Shown: positions 50,667-59,489, numbered from the stretch's first letter. The stretch is DNA of 64,000 nt from Coprococcus phoceensis (GCF_900104635.1 NZ_FNWC01000005.1:1-64000), one strand, 5' to 3'. The notes: a model not told the origin generated them from the letters alone. Translations and numbers: made by a program.

Positions 50667-51500
50667 ATGAAGAAAGAAATGAAAAGGCTAACAACAGCAC
50701 AATTTGCAAAATTGCATGAAGTGAATAAACGAACACTTCATTACTATGATGATATAGGTCTTTTTTGTCCTCTTACAAAAGAAGAAAATGGGTATCGATA
50801 TTATGATATTTCACAGAGCATAGATTTTGAGTATATCCGTATGCTAAAGGAACTGAATATGAGTATTAAAGAAATTGAAATGTATCGAAAACAACCTACA
50901 CCTGACAACTTTTTAAAAATTGCAGACACAAAGGAGCAAGAACTAGATAAGGAAATTCAAAAGCTGAAGAATATTAAAAGGATATTACAAGCAAAGAAAG
51001 AGCAGATCGTTTTTTGTGAAAGTTTACGAGAACAAGAAATTAGAGTTGAAGAATGTAAATCAGAAAGGATTTTAACGTTTCCTTATGACTTTTCCGAGGA
51101 TGATATATCTCAGATTTTTAGCCCGTTAAAATCCACATGGGGAATTGAACAGATTCGTATGGGAATAGGTAGCTTTATATCACTTGATAATGTATATAAC
51201 ATGAATTTTACCAAATATGACGGAATTTATACGATTGCTTTAAACAATAAATCTGTTTCAAATAGTTTTATAAAGCCCAAGGGAAGGTATTTATGTGGTT
51301 ATCAAAAAGGTACATGGGATAAATTACCGGAAATGTATCAAAAAATGCTTGATTATTCTAAAAAGCATGATTTAGAACTCACAGGATATGCTTATGAAGT
51401 CGGACTTAATGATTTTGTAATTTCCAATCCAAACGATTATGTTACAAAGATTATGATTAAGATTGAGGAAAACGCTTGTTTTTTGGATACAGAACCCTGA
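50667..51500 (+). CDS. MerR family regulator with effector-binding domain
   Basis: A 277-residue protein. Residues 8-75 form the MerR DNA-binding head (FAKLHEVNKRTLHYYDDIGLF), 80-120 a coiled coil (KEQELDKEIQKLKNIKRI), and 130-270 a GyrI-like ligand-binding domain as in BmrR-type regulators. Such proteins twist a promoter with a long spacer when a small ligand binds. It is divergent from the broken GNAT gene. The region is AT-rich compared with the housekeeping genes and may be acquired. Confidence 0.85.
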   Translation: MKKEMKRLTTAQFAKLHEVNKRTLHYYDDIGLFCPLTKEENGYRYYDISQSIDFEYIRMLKELNMSIKEIEMYRKQPTPDNFLKIADTKEQELDKEIQKLKNIKRILQAKKEQIVFCESLREQEIRVEECKSERILTFPYDFSEDDISQIFSPLKSTWGIEQIRMGIGSFISLDNVYNMNFTKYDGIYTIALNNKSVSNSFIKPKGRYLCGYQKGTWDKLPEMYQKMLDYSKKHDLELTGYAYEVGLNDFVISNPNDYVTKIMIKIEENACFLDTEP

Positions 51501-51503
51501 TTA

Positions 51504-51560
51504 TTGCAATTTAATTTGCAAACAAATGGAGAGCAACTGCATTAAAGAGAATGTTATAAT
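51504..51560 (+). promoter_or_regulatory. promoter and operator of the PRD regulator gene
   Basis: TTGCAA-TTTAAT-TTGCAA (51504-51521), then 33 nt, then TATAAT (51555-51560). The same operator type and exact spacing recur before the PTS IIA gene at 53759. No good -35 is present, which fits an activator-dependent promoter, probably autoregulated by the encoded PRD protein. Confidence 0.6.
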
Positions 51561-51620
51561 AAGATCAGATGATAAAGCAAATGGTATATCTAGAATATCT
51601 CATTTGAAAGGAGAAAGAAT

Positions 51621-53675
51621 ATGAACAGTACTTATCTTAATGCAAAGTGTAAGGGGATTCTACGCAAACTTTTAAATAATAATTCTTATTTATCACTACA
51701 ACAACTTGCAGAAGAATTGAATATTTCTCAGAGAAGTATTTATTACGATGTATGTCGGATTAATGAGTGGCTGTCTGAAAATGATATTCCGGAGCTGCGA
51801 GTCGTACGAGGAAAAGGACTTCTTTTGAGTGAACAGATCAGAATTCAAATTGCCGAATGTATGGAGGAAAAAAATACAGAGGAGGCATATGTTTATTCGC
51901 CGATGGAGCGAGTGCAGATTATTATCTGCAGCATCATATATTCTAAGGAACCAGTGCATGTAGATGTTTTGGCAGATTATTGTAAAGTGAGCCGTAATTC
52001 TGTATTTAATGATCTTCGAGTGGTTGTGAAACAGCTTCAGAACTATGATCTTGAGTTAGAATATAGATCAAAAAAAGGATATATTATTGTAGGAAATGAA
52101 GTGAAAGTAAGAGCTGTTTTTCTGTTGAATTATCAGGAATTGAAAAAAACGTTTACTAGAGACGGGATGAAATTTATTGATTGGGAAAAAGTGGATGCTT
52201 ATGAGGAGACTTTGAAAAAAGTAGAACAGGATTTAGGGGTTGAATATGTATCTGATAATAGAGAATCTTTGGTAGTGTTGCTGCCAATTATGGAACAGGG
52301 GAAACAGAGAATCTATTTTGATGATCTTAAAATTGAAGAAATTAAGCAGAGAAAAGAGTATTATTTGATTGAAAAATATTTTTCACAGTTAAATGAGAAT
52401 GAAAAAATATACCTGTGTATTCATCTTTTGGGAGGGCGGATTGCTACCGTGTCCGAAGATATTTTTGAAAATACAAATAATGAGATGGTATATGAGATTA
52501 CAAAAGCACTAGTTACAGAATTTGAGAAGACGGCATGTGTGATATTTGATAATAAAGAAGATTTAGAAAGGGAATTGTTTGTACATATTAATTCCTCGCT
52601 ATATCGATATCAGTATGGAATACAGAGTCTGGATATGCTAAATAGAGATATTATTCGGGAATATCCAGACTTGTTTGAAATTACGAAAATTGTTAGTAAA
52701 TATCTGGAAAACCAGATTGGTCTTCCAATTCCGGATACAGAAGTGGCTTACCTGGCACTTCATTTCGGAGCACATCTTCCGATATCAAATAATAAAAGCG
52801 ATAAAATTCGAGTGCTGATTGTTTGTGCAAATGGAATATCAACAGGAAATATGTTAAAAAGAGAGATTATGAAAATGTTCCCGGAAGCAGAAGTGGTGGG
52901 AGTGGAAGCTTCATCAAAGATTAAAAATGTGCAGGCAGTGTGCGAGTTGATTGTTACTACGGTAGCTTTTAAAAGTGTTGTTCCAGTTGTACAGGTTCAT
53001 CCTATTCTGACAGGGAGAGATAAAGAGGTTCTGGCAAGACATTTGAAAAAGGAAGAATTTATGGGAAAAATCAAGGTGGATGACCTTATGAAGATTATTG
53101 AGCCATACATTAAAGGAAAAGTGTATGATGAAATTCGAAAGAGTATAGAAGAATATTTGTTTAATTGTAAAAAGGGGATGGAAACAGAAATTAGAGAAAA
53201 TTATCAAGATTTGAAGAGCGTGGTGGACGACTTGCGAGTGGATATTCACGACGGAAAATATATGTGGACACAGGCATTATGGGAAACAGCAGATTATTTG
53301 ATACAGAATAAAAGTATTGAATCTGCGTATATAAATAGTATCATTTCTCAGATTCGGTATTATGGTTCTTATATGTTTATTATGCCGAGAGTAATTTTAG
53401 CACATTCAAAACCGGAGATGGGAGTGAATCAACTGGACTGTTCTATTCACTTTTTTAGGGAACCTGTGCGATTTTCAGATAAAGATTTGGCAAATGTTGT
53501 AATTGTATTGGCTGCAATTGATCAGGAAAGTCACCTGAAATTATTACGAGATATTATTACAATTTTTGGAGAGGACAGTGTTGTAGATGAATTTTTAACT
53601 TGCAGCACGAAAACGGAGATACTAGATAAATTTCAAGAAGTTCTAAGAGCTGCAAAAAAGATACAAATAGAATAA
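51621..53675 (+). CDS. BglG/MtlR-type PRD transcriptional activator
   Basis: A 684-residue modular regulator. In order: an HTH_11 domain (1-60, LQQLAEELNISQRSIYYDVCRIN), a second HTH (about 85-165), two PRD domains (about 180-395), an EIIB-like domain with Cys about 403 (VLIVCANGISTGN), and an EIIA-like domain with His595 (VILAHSKPEMGVN). Phosphorylation by the PTS at the PRDs, EIIB and EIIA parts tells it whether the sugar is present. It most likely activates the PTS operon that follows. Ribosome site AAAGGAG. Confidence 0.9.
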   Translation: MNSTYLNAKCKGILRKLLNNNSYLSLQQLAEELNISQRSIYYDVCRINEWLSENDIPELRVVRGKGLLLSEQIRIQIAECMEEKNTEEAYVYSPMERVQIIICSIIYSKEPVHVDVLADYCKVSRNSVFNDLRVVVKQLQNYDLELEYRSKKGYIIVGNEVKVRAVFLLNYQELKKTFTRDGMKFIDWEKVDAYEETLKKVEQDLGVEYVSDNRESLVVLLPIMEQGKQRIYFDDLKIEEIKQRKEYYLIEKYFSQLNENEKIYLCIHLLGGRIATVSEDIFENTNNEMVYEITKALVTEFEKTACVIFDNKEDLERELFVHINSSLYRYQYGIQSLDMLNRDIIREYPDLFEITKIVSKYLENQIGLPIPDTEVAYLALHFGAHLPISNNKSDKIRVLIVCANGISTGNMLKREIMKMFPEAEVVGVEASSKIKNVQAVCELIVTTVAFKSVVPVVQVHPILTGRDKEVLARHLKKEEFMGKIKVDDLMKIIEPYIKGKVYDEIRKSIEEYLFNCKKGMETEIRENYQDLKSVVDDLRVDIHDGKYMWTQALWETADYLIQNKSIESAYINSIISQIRYYGSYMFIMPRVILAHSKPEMGVNQLDCSIHFFREPVRFSDKDLANVVIVLAAIDQESHLKLLRDIITIFGEDSVVDEFLTCSTKTEILDKFQEVLRAAKKIQIE

Positions 53676-53680
53676 ATATC

Positions 53681-53718
53681 AAAAATAGATCGACTGTATG
53701 AGTACGATCTATTTTTTT
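53681..53718 (+). terminator. terminator after the PRD regulator gene
   Basis: Stem AAATAGATCG / CGATCTATTT with a 12-nt loop, then TTTTTT. Confidence 0.85.
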
Positions 53719-53734
53719 GCAAAAAGAATTGCAA
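53717..53734. promoter_or_regulatory. additional TTGCAA operator
   Basis: TTGCAA-AAAGAA-TTGCAA, the same 6-nt spacing as the other two sites. It lies 42 bp (four helix turns, start to start) upstream of the site nearest the PTS promoter. Confidence 0.5.
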
Positions 53735-53758
53735 AAAATTGTACACCTATATATCTAG

Positions 53759-53815
53759 ATGCAAAATAATTTGCAATTTATTGGACTTCTATCTGATAAA
53801 TTGACTTGATATAAT
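53759..53815 (+). promoter_or_regulatory. PTS operon promoter and operator
   Basis: ATGCAA-AATAAT-TTGCAA (53759-53776), 33 nt, TATAAT (53810-53815), 32 nt before the IIA start codon. The -35 region (TTCTAT at 17 nt) is poor, again suggesting activation. Confidence 0.6.
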
Positions 53816-53847
53816 ACAAACAACAAAACAAGAAAGGGGAGACACAA

Positions 53848-54300
53848 ATGATATCAGAGATGTTGAAATTAGAGAATATCCAGATTATTGAAAGTGCCAA
53901 GGATTGGAAAGAAGCAATTCACCTGAGTCTTGAACCACTAGTTAATGGAGGGTATGTTACTGAAAACTATGAAGCAGCAATTATCAAATGTACAGAAGAG
54001 TACGGACCATATTATGTATTGGCAGATGATATTGCGTTGATTCATGGAAGGCCAGAAGACGGAGTGCTGGAAAAACAGTTATCCATTACAGTTGTGCGAC
54101 AACCGATACAGTTTATGAATGATGGTCAAAATGTTCGTGTACTAATTGCACTAGGGGCTAGTGATGCTAATTCTCATATTGATGTAATGAAAGTTTTATC
54201 CTTGTTACTGATGGATGAAAGCAAGATTAAAGAACTTGCGGAAGCAACGAGTGAGCAACAAATATATGAAATGTTGACAAAAGCAGAAAGTAATTTGTAG
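53848..54300 (+). CDS. PTS IIA component, mannitol/ascorbate type
   Basis: A 150-residue phosphocarrier with the likely active His66 in DDIALIHGRPEDGV and the conserved block QPIQFMNDGQNVRVLIALGA. It takes phosphate from HPr and passes it to IIB. First gene of the structural PTS operon. Confidence 0.9.
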   Translation: MISEMLKLENIQIIESAKDWKEAIHLSLEPLVNGGYVTENYEAAIIKCTEEYGPYYVLADDIALIHGRPEDGVLEKQLSITVVRQPIQFMNDGQNVRVLIALGASDANSHIDVMKVLSLLLMDESKIKELAEATSEQQIYEMLTKAESNL

Positions 54301-54322
54301 AGAATGAACGGAGGAAAAGAAA

Positions 54323-54616
54323 ATGCTTAAAATATTTGCAGTATGTGGAAATGGGTTAGGAAGTAGTTTTGCATGCCAGATGGCAACAGAAGGAGTTTTA
54401 AAAGAACTAGGTGTAGAGGCTAAGATGGATCACATTGATATCTCCAGTGTAGCGGGACAGAATGCGGATTTGATTATTTCAGGAAAAAATTTTGAAAAAC
54501 AATTTGAGCGTATTACTTTAAAATGTCCGGCAATTTTTCTTGAGAGATTGGTAGATAAAAATGAAATCAGAGAAAAACTTATTCCGGTGTTAAAAGAAAT
54601 AAATGCTATTGAATAG
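54323..54616 (+). CDS. PTS IIB component, ascorbate type
   Basis: A 97-residue protein with the phosphorylated Cys8 in AVCGNGLGSSF, typical of the ascorbate/galactitol IIB fold. It receives phosphate from IIA and gives it to the sugar in the IIC channel. Confidence 0.9.
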   Translation: MLKIFAVCGNGLGSSFACQMATEGVLKELGVEAKMDHIDISSVAGQNADLIISGKNFEKQFERITLKCPAIFLERLVDKNEIREKLIPVLKEINAIE

Positions 54617-54634
54617 TAGGAGGGAGGAAAAAAT

Positions 54635-55927
54635 ATGGCAATATTAAATTTCATTATTGAAAATATCTTGACACAGGCTGCGATTATTATCGGATTAATC
54701 GCTTTGTTAGGACTTGCATTGCAGAAAAAACCGGTTGGAACAGTTATTTCAGGAGCCATGAAAACAATTCTTGGATTTTTGATTCTGTCGGCAGGATCCA
54801 GTGTCATGCAGGAGTCACTGTCATACTTCGGTGATGTGTTTAACAAAGGATTTGGCTTAAACGGTCTTAAGAGTGTAGTTGCATCTATTGAAGCAATCAA
54901 TGGACAGGCGATGGGAAATCTTGAGCTTGGTGGAGAAATCGCTATTTCATTAGCAGGAATTTTTATTGTAAATATTATTCTTGCAAGATTTACTCCTTTT
55001 AAATACATTTTCCTTACTGGACAAGCACTGCTTTGGGAATCAACGATTTGTGTTGTATTTGCTTGGGCATTGGGACTAAAAGGAATTCCTCTGATTTTGG
55101 TATCTAGTGTTGTAGGTGGTGCATTTGCAACTTTGATGCCGGCAATGGCGCAGCCGATTCTTAGAAAAATAACTGGCGGTGATGATATTGCACTTGGGCA
55201 TTTCTGCACATTTGGATATATATTTGCAGCTCTGGTATCTAAATTGGTCGGTGACAAGTCGAAATCTTGCGAAGAATTAAAACTTCCAAAAAGTGTAGAA
55301 TTTCTTCAGGATACATACTTATCTGTTATGGTTGTAATGATACCTTTCTATTTAATTGTTGCAGCTATTGCAGGACCTAAAGCAAGTGCAGAGTTTTGTG
55401 GAGATACGAACTATATGGTATTTGCATTTTTACAGGCAATGCAGTTCGTTGTAGGGTTATATATTTTACTTTCAGGTGTTCGACTCTTATTGGCAGAAAT
55501 TGTTCCAGCATTTCAGGGAATTTCTCAGAAATTGGTTCCAAATGCAAAACCAGCATTAGATTGTCCTGTATTGTTTCCATATGCACCAAACTCAGTCATC
55601 ATGGGATTCGTATTTACTACTATTGGTTCAATGATAGGTATGTTGATAACAAGTATTCCGGCACTTGGACTTCCTATGGTAATTCCAGGAGTTATGAGTA
55701 ACTTTTTTGCTGGTGGAACAGCTGGTATTTTTGCAAATCAAACGGGAGGACGCAGAGGCGTTATCATCGGATGTATCGCCCACGGTATTTTCATTATTAT
55801 TCTTCCGGCACTGCTTTGTCCAATGCTTGCAGAAATCGGTTTCCAGAATATCACATGTACAGATGTGGATACAGTAGTGACCGGATTTGTATTTATGGTT
55901 GTTAAAGCGATTGCAGGAATCTTCTAA
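54635..55927 (+). CDS. PTS IIC component, ascorbate (UlaA/SgaT) family
   Basis: A 430-residue membrane protein with about ten to eleven segments and UlaA-family features (QKKPVGTVISGAMKTILGFLIL, LVPNAKPALDCPVLFPYAPNSVIMGF). It forms the sugar channel. Family members carry L-ascorbate or other sugars and polyols, so the substrate here is open; no ascorbate catabolic genes (ulaD, ulaE, ulaG) are beside it. Confidence 0.88.
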   Translation: MAILNFIIENILTQAAIIIGLIALLGLALQKKPVGTVISGAMKTILGFLILSAGSSVMQESLSYFGDVFNKGFGLNGLKSVVASIEAINGQAMGNLELGGEIAISLAGIFIVNIILARFTPFKYIFLTGQALLWESTICVVFAWALGLKGIPLILVSSVVGGAFATLMPAMAQPILRKITGGDDIALGHFCTFGYIFAALVSKLVGDKSKSCEELKLPKSVEFLQDTYLSVMVVMIPFYLIVAAIAGPKASAEFCGDTNYMVFAFLQAMQFVVGLYILLSGVRLLLAEIVPAFQGISQKLVPNAKPALDCPVLFPYAPNSVIMGFVFTTIGSMIGMLITSIPALGLPMVIPGVMSNFFAGGTAGIFANQTGGRRGVIIGCIAHGIFIIILPALLCPMLAEIGFQNITCTDVDTVVTGFVFMVVKAIAGIF

Positions 55928-55950
55928 ATCTATAGAAAAGAGGGATTGAG

Positions 55951-56337
55951 ATGTTTTTGTTTGGAAAGAAGAAGGAAAAGAAAGAAAAAAACATTGAAGT
56001 AAATATTAAAGTTAACAAAGATGAGTTGATTGCGGAAGCAAGTGAAAAGATACAAGAACTTGAAGAATTATCTGGGGAGCAGAGAGTTCCCTTGTTAAAT
56101 CAAATAGGAGCTTTGTATTATCAAGCGGAAGAGTTAGAAAGCGCGATCAAATACTATGAAGAAAGCCTGTCTATAAAAAAGGAAATGGGGAAAAGTTACA
56201 CTGATTTAATGTCGCTTTACAATAAGAAACGCCAGCAGGCAGCAGAAAATAAAAATGATGAGCAGATGAACTACTATATGCAAAAAGTTCAAGAAATGAT
56301 GCAAATGTCAAAAGATATGCTTCGTGGGAAAATGTAA
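55951..56337 (+). CDS. small TPR-like protein in the PTS operon
   Basis: A 128-residue hydrophilic protein. A Lys-rich start (MFLFGKKKEKKEKN) precedes one clear TPR-like helix pair (about 48-80, LLNQIGALYYQAEELESAIKYYEES) and a Met/Gln-rich C-terminus. It probably serves as an adaptor. A protein of this kind within a PTS operon is unusual, and its role is unknown. Confidence 0.7.
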   Translation: MFLFGKKKEKKEKNIEVNIKVNKDELIAEASEKIQELEELSGEQRVPLLNQIGALYYQAEELESAIKYYEESLSIKKEMGKSYTDLMSLYNKKRQQAAENKNDEQMNYYMQKVQEMMQMSKDMLRGKM

Positions 56338-56369
56338 ATATAAAGATTAAACAGAAAGAAGGAAGAAAG

Positions 56370-57215
56370 ATGTATAAGAATTTAATTGAAATGTTTAAAG
56401 AAAATGAAGGAAAAGGAGCAATAGGGTCATTTAACTTGCACTGTTTTGAGATGGTTCCGGCAATGATTAAAGCGGCAGAAAAGCTAAATGTTCCAGTTAT
56501 TCTTCAAACTTCTTTGGGGACAGCTGAATATATTGGATTTGAACCATTGATTGCAGCGGTAAAAGCTATAGCTGAAACTTCCAGCATTAATGTTGCATTA
56601 CATATGGATCACTGTAAAGATATTGATGCATTAAAACGTGCAATTGATTACGGATATTCTTCAGTTATGTATGATGGTTCAGCTCTTCCGTTGGAAGAAA
56701 ATATTGCAAACACGAAAATCGTTGTCGAGTACGCACATGGAAAAGGAGTATCTGTAGAAGGAGAAGTCGGTTCTATTGGCGGAGCGGAAGACGGAGTAGT
56801 TGTTGACAAAGATGCTGCAATGTACACAAAGCCAGAAGATGCATTACGCTTTGCCTCTGAAACAGGAGTAGACGCGTTGGCAGTTTCTATTGGAACGACA
56901 CATGGACAGTATAAATCAAAAGCAAAGATTAACTATGAATTGTTAGAAGAATTGAAAGCAAAACTTGGGGATACCGGTTTGGTACTTCATGGGGGAACAG
57001 GAGTATCTGACGAAGACATGAGGAGACTTGCAAGAGAAGGGATGAAAAAGATCAATGTAGGAACAGAATTAAATAAATCTTATATTGAGGTGGTAAGCAA
57101 GACATTTACTGCAGAAGGGGTAACACCATTGACCTCGCTGAGAACCCTTCTTGGACCTGCAAATGATCGAATTGCGGAAATTGTAACTGAAAAAGCAACT
57201 CTATTTAGACTATAG
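56370..57215 (+). CDS. class II fructose/tagatose-bisphosphate aldolase family
   Basis: A 281-residue zinc aldolase. Asp80-His81 in ALHMDHCKD, His178 in IGTTHGQYKS and His207 in VLHGGTGV are the base and zinc ligands. It should split a ketose 1,6-bisphosphate or related phosphosugar into DHAP and an aldehyde. The short length and GTTHG motif fit the GatY/KbaY and FbaA-like group. It probably completes the pathway fed by the PTS. Confidence 0.9.
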   Translation: MYKNLIEMFKENEGKGAIGSFNLHCFEMVPAMIKAAEKLNVPVILQTSLGTAEYIGFEPLIAAVKAIAETSSINVALHMDHCKDIDALKRAIDYGYSSVMYDGSALPLEENIANTKIVVEYAHGKGVSVEGEVGSIGGAEDGVVVDKDAAMYTKPEDALRFASETGVDALAVSIGTTHGQYKSKAKINYELLEELKAKLGDTGLVLHGGTGVSDEDMRRLAREGMKKINVGTELNKSYIEVVSKTFTAEGVTPLTSLRTLLGPANDRIAEIVTEKATLFRL

Positions 57216-57228
57216 ACAAGAAGAAACA

Positions 57229-57259
57229 GGCTTATGAAAAATATTATTTTTCATAAGCC
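57229..57259. repeat. hairpin between aldolase and kinase genes
   Basis: GGCTTATGAAAAATA and TATTTTTCATAAGCC form a long, almost loopless palindrome. There is no T run after it on either strand, so it is more likely an RNA-stability or processing element, or a weak terminator. Confidence 0.5.
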
Positions 57260-57282
57260 AAAAACAATATGGGAGAATTATT

Positions 57283-57915
57283 ATGCAAAAATGTATGATA
57301 TTACTTGCAGGTTATCCGGCAACAGGAAAAAGCTATATGTGTCGCAAAATACAGGAACGATACCCTGGGTTTATTAGTGTTAATCAGGATGAGATAAAAG
57401 AACAGAAGTGGGATGAATATGGCTTTGATAATTTGGAAGAAAAAAGCAGACTTGAGCAGAGGGCATGGGAAGAATATTATGCCTCCTTAGAACAAAATAT
57501 GGAAGAGGAAAATCTTTTGATTTCAGATTATCCATTTAGCGATAAACAAAAAACTAGATTGGAAGAATTGTCAACCCGATATGGATATAGTGTGATTACA
57601 ATTCGTGCTATAGGAAATATCGATCAGTTGTACGAAGTGTCGCGTATGAGAGATTTGGATCAAAGCAGACATCTTGGTCATATGGTCAGTAAGTATCACA
57701 AGGGGGATTCGATGGAAGATCGTTCTAAGGCAGATTGTCTGGTGTCGTATGAAGTATTTAAAGACAGATGTTTGCATAAAGGATATGACACCTTTCAATT
57801 AGGAGAGCTGATTCAAGTCGACGCCTCAGATTATAATCAGATTGATTACCAAGCCATTCTCAATCGAATTGGTGAGATTTTTTTAGCACCTCAATCGAAA
57901 TTACATCAAGATTAA
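57283..57915 (+). CDS. P-loop (AAA/zeta-toxin-like) kinase
   Basis: A 210-residue protein with Walker A GYPATGKS (10-17) and an early ISVNQDEI motif resembling small-molecule kinases. Residues 120-145 hold basic and acidic pairs (RMRDLDQSRHLGH) that could form a lid. I do not recognise a specific family. Its place after the PTS and an aldolase suggests it may add the second phosphate that makes the aldolase substrate; zeta-toxin-like or nucleotide kinase roles are alternatives. Confidence 0.7.
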   Translation: MQKCMILLAGYPATGKSYMCRKIQERYPGFISVNQDEIKEQKWDEYGFDNLEEKSRLEQRAWEEYYASLEQNMEEENLLISDYPFSDKQKTRLEELSTRYGYSVITIRAIGNIDQLYEVSRMRDLDQSRHLGHMVSKYHKGDSMEDRSKADCLVSYEVFKDRCLHKGYDTFQLGELIQVDASDYNQIDYQAILNRIGEIFLAPQSKLHQD

Positions 57916-57928
57916 ATCAAATCTAAAC

Positions 57929-57980
57929 CGTCCTTCTTTATGATGTAAATAACATCAGAGAAAGGGCGGTGTTTTTATTC
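57929..57980 (+). terminator. terminator after the kinase gene
   Basis: Stem ACCGTCC...ATGATG / CATCA...GGGCGGT with internal mismatches, then GTTTTTATT. Confidence 0.7.
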
Positions 57981-58077
57981 ACATAGGTAATCGAGACTAT
58001 ATTTAACTCGCAGGAAGGAGGAACAGTAACCAGGAGAGTTATGATTTTATTGTTAAATGATGAAGATTGACGAAAAC

Positions 58078-58106
58078 TTGATTTTTCGTGTACAATTGCT
58101 TATAAA
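58078..58106 (+). promoter_or_regulatory. promoter before the truncated XRE gene
   Basis: TTGATT, 17-nt spacer, TATAAA, about 120 nt upstream of the truncated XRE gene. Confidence 0.5.
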
Positions 58107-58226
58107 GAAAATAATAAATTTGCAATTGTTACTTGCTGGTAACTTAAATGTTAATATGCGTTGCTTGCAGCAACGTGGAATTCCTCATACAATATTTTTA
58201 GAAAATAAAAAAGGAGGACATTTATA

Positions 58227-58361
58227 ATGTTAAATGAAAACATTAAAGCAATCAGAAAATCAAAAGGACTTTCACAACAAGAACTTGCTATTAAATTGAA
58301 TGTGGTACGGCAAACAATATCGAAATGGGAGCAAGGAGTTTCCCAAACAAAAGGATATTAA
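58227..58361 (+). pseudogene. truncated XRE-family regulator
   Basis: ATG 58227 follows AAAGGAGGAC and reads 44 codons: MLNENIKAIRKSKGLSQQEL...KWEQGVSQTKGY, then TAA. The HTH is almost whole, but the family normally continues after WEQG with a sixth helix and a further domain, so it has been cut or frameshifted. It could still act as a short DNA-binding peptide. Confidence 0.7.
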
Positions 58362-58711
58362 GGAATAACCTGTGTTTACCTGCTTGCGAATAAAAGAATA
58401 ATGCTATTAAGTTAGCGATACTACATAAATGTGTTGGTATCTCTTTTTCATTGGCTTAAAACAACAGGCTATTTTATTTCTGCTTGATTACTCTAAACTT
58501 ATTGGGATATGATTTGTCAAGGGCTTGTTGCGTAAGCAATGCTTAGCACCCTTTACAAATTATGGACGGTAAAGTAGCTTTTCAAAAGCAGAAAAAAGTA
58601 GTCTTAAGATTTTGAAATATTGTAGCAGGTAGTGGAAAATGGTATAATGTGAATACAGAGAAACATATAAATTTGTATTTAACAATCAATAAATTGAGAG
58701 GGCTTAATCTT
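58362..58711. other. gene-free, probably decayed mobile DNA
   Basis: No credible reading frame is present in the 350 bp. A long imperfect inverted repeat lies inside (58512-58560). Together with the truncated XRE gene to its left and the conjugative element to its right, this suggests remnants of earlier insertions. Confidence 0.5.
58512..58560. repeat. imperfect inverted repeat
   Basis: ATTTGTCAAGGG (58512-58523) and CCCTTTACAAAT (58549-58560) match at 11 of 12 positions, around a 25-nt loop that itself holds GTTGC/GCAAT. It resembles a structured mobile-element remnant. Confidence 0.5.
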
Positions 58712-59449
58712 ATGACTAAACAAAAGAAGGTAATTTGGATAATATTGGGAATAATTATTTTTGTGTTTAGTGTTTTTCTAGGGCTTGGATATTTAGGTCA
58801 AATAACAGGTGGAAATAGTTTAATACAAAGAACAGAAATGAACGATAAATATGTTCCGGCAGAAATAACAAAATATTATCCAATAGAAGATTTAAACTCA
58901 AAAGAAAGTTTACTTTCTGATGAAAATTATGCAAACTCAATACAGGATGCTCTGTTAAGTGCCTCTATTGAGTTTGAACAAGGCGAAGAATATAAAGCAC
59001 ATATTGATAAGATTATAAAGGAGTTTGAAAACGAAAACTATAAAAGTGTTTTGTATATATCAGAAAAAAACGATATAGAGTCAAGTTTGACATTTTCAAA
59101 ATTCAAAATTAAGGAAATAGATGGTAAAAAGAGATATGCTTATATTACAAGTGTACATGAGGTTATAAAGAAAGACCGCCCGTATGACAAAGATACGATG
59201 TCGTTACTAAAATCACAGTTAGCATTAAGTGATAGCTTACAAGATTTAAATATCAGTCCAGACAATAGTCGCTTTTTATATGGATTTGTACATGATGAAG
59301 ATATTTACAATGCAAAAATAGAAAATAAAAAACCCGATGAAATTATTTATTTTGAACTTTGTGAAAAGCCTTTCTATTTTTGGTATTATGAAAATTTTCA
59401 AAGCGATAAATCTGGAAAATCTTTAAGTATAGAAATTGAAAGAGAATAA
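58712..59449 (+). CDS. membrane-anchored protein of unknown function
   Basis: A 245-residue protein. A short basic start (MTKQKKV) and one membrane helix (about 8-30) are followed by a mostly polar outside domain (35-245) rich in Lys, Glu, Asp and Ser. ATG 58712 follows GAGAGGGC; the in-frame ATG at 58649 has no visible ribosome site. No family recognised. The gene is AT-rich and lies just outside the integrated element. Confidence 0.65.
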   Translation: MTKQKKVIWIILGIIIFVFSVFLGLGYLGQITGGNSLIQRTEMNDKYVPAEITKYYPIEDLNSKESLLSDENYANSIQDALLSASIEFEQGEEYKAHIDKIIKEFENENYKSVLYISEKNDIESSLTFSKFKIKEIDGKKRYAYITSVHEVIKKDRPYDKDTMSLLKSQLALSDSLQDLNISPDNSRFLYGFVHDEDIYNAKIENKKPDEIIYFELCEKPFYFWYYENFQSDKSGKSLSIEIERE

Positions 59450-59489
59450 ATAATAGAACAATTCTAGGCTGTAGAAGTGACTGGCTATT

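Noticed and set aside
54430..55257. A 275-codon minus-strand frame
   Set aside because: It runs opposite the PTS IIB and IIC genes, which are clearly real; the composition is that of an antisense shadow.
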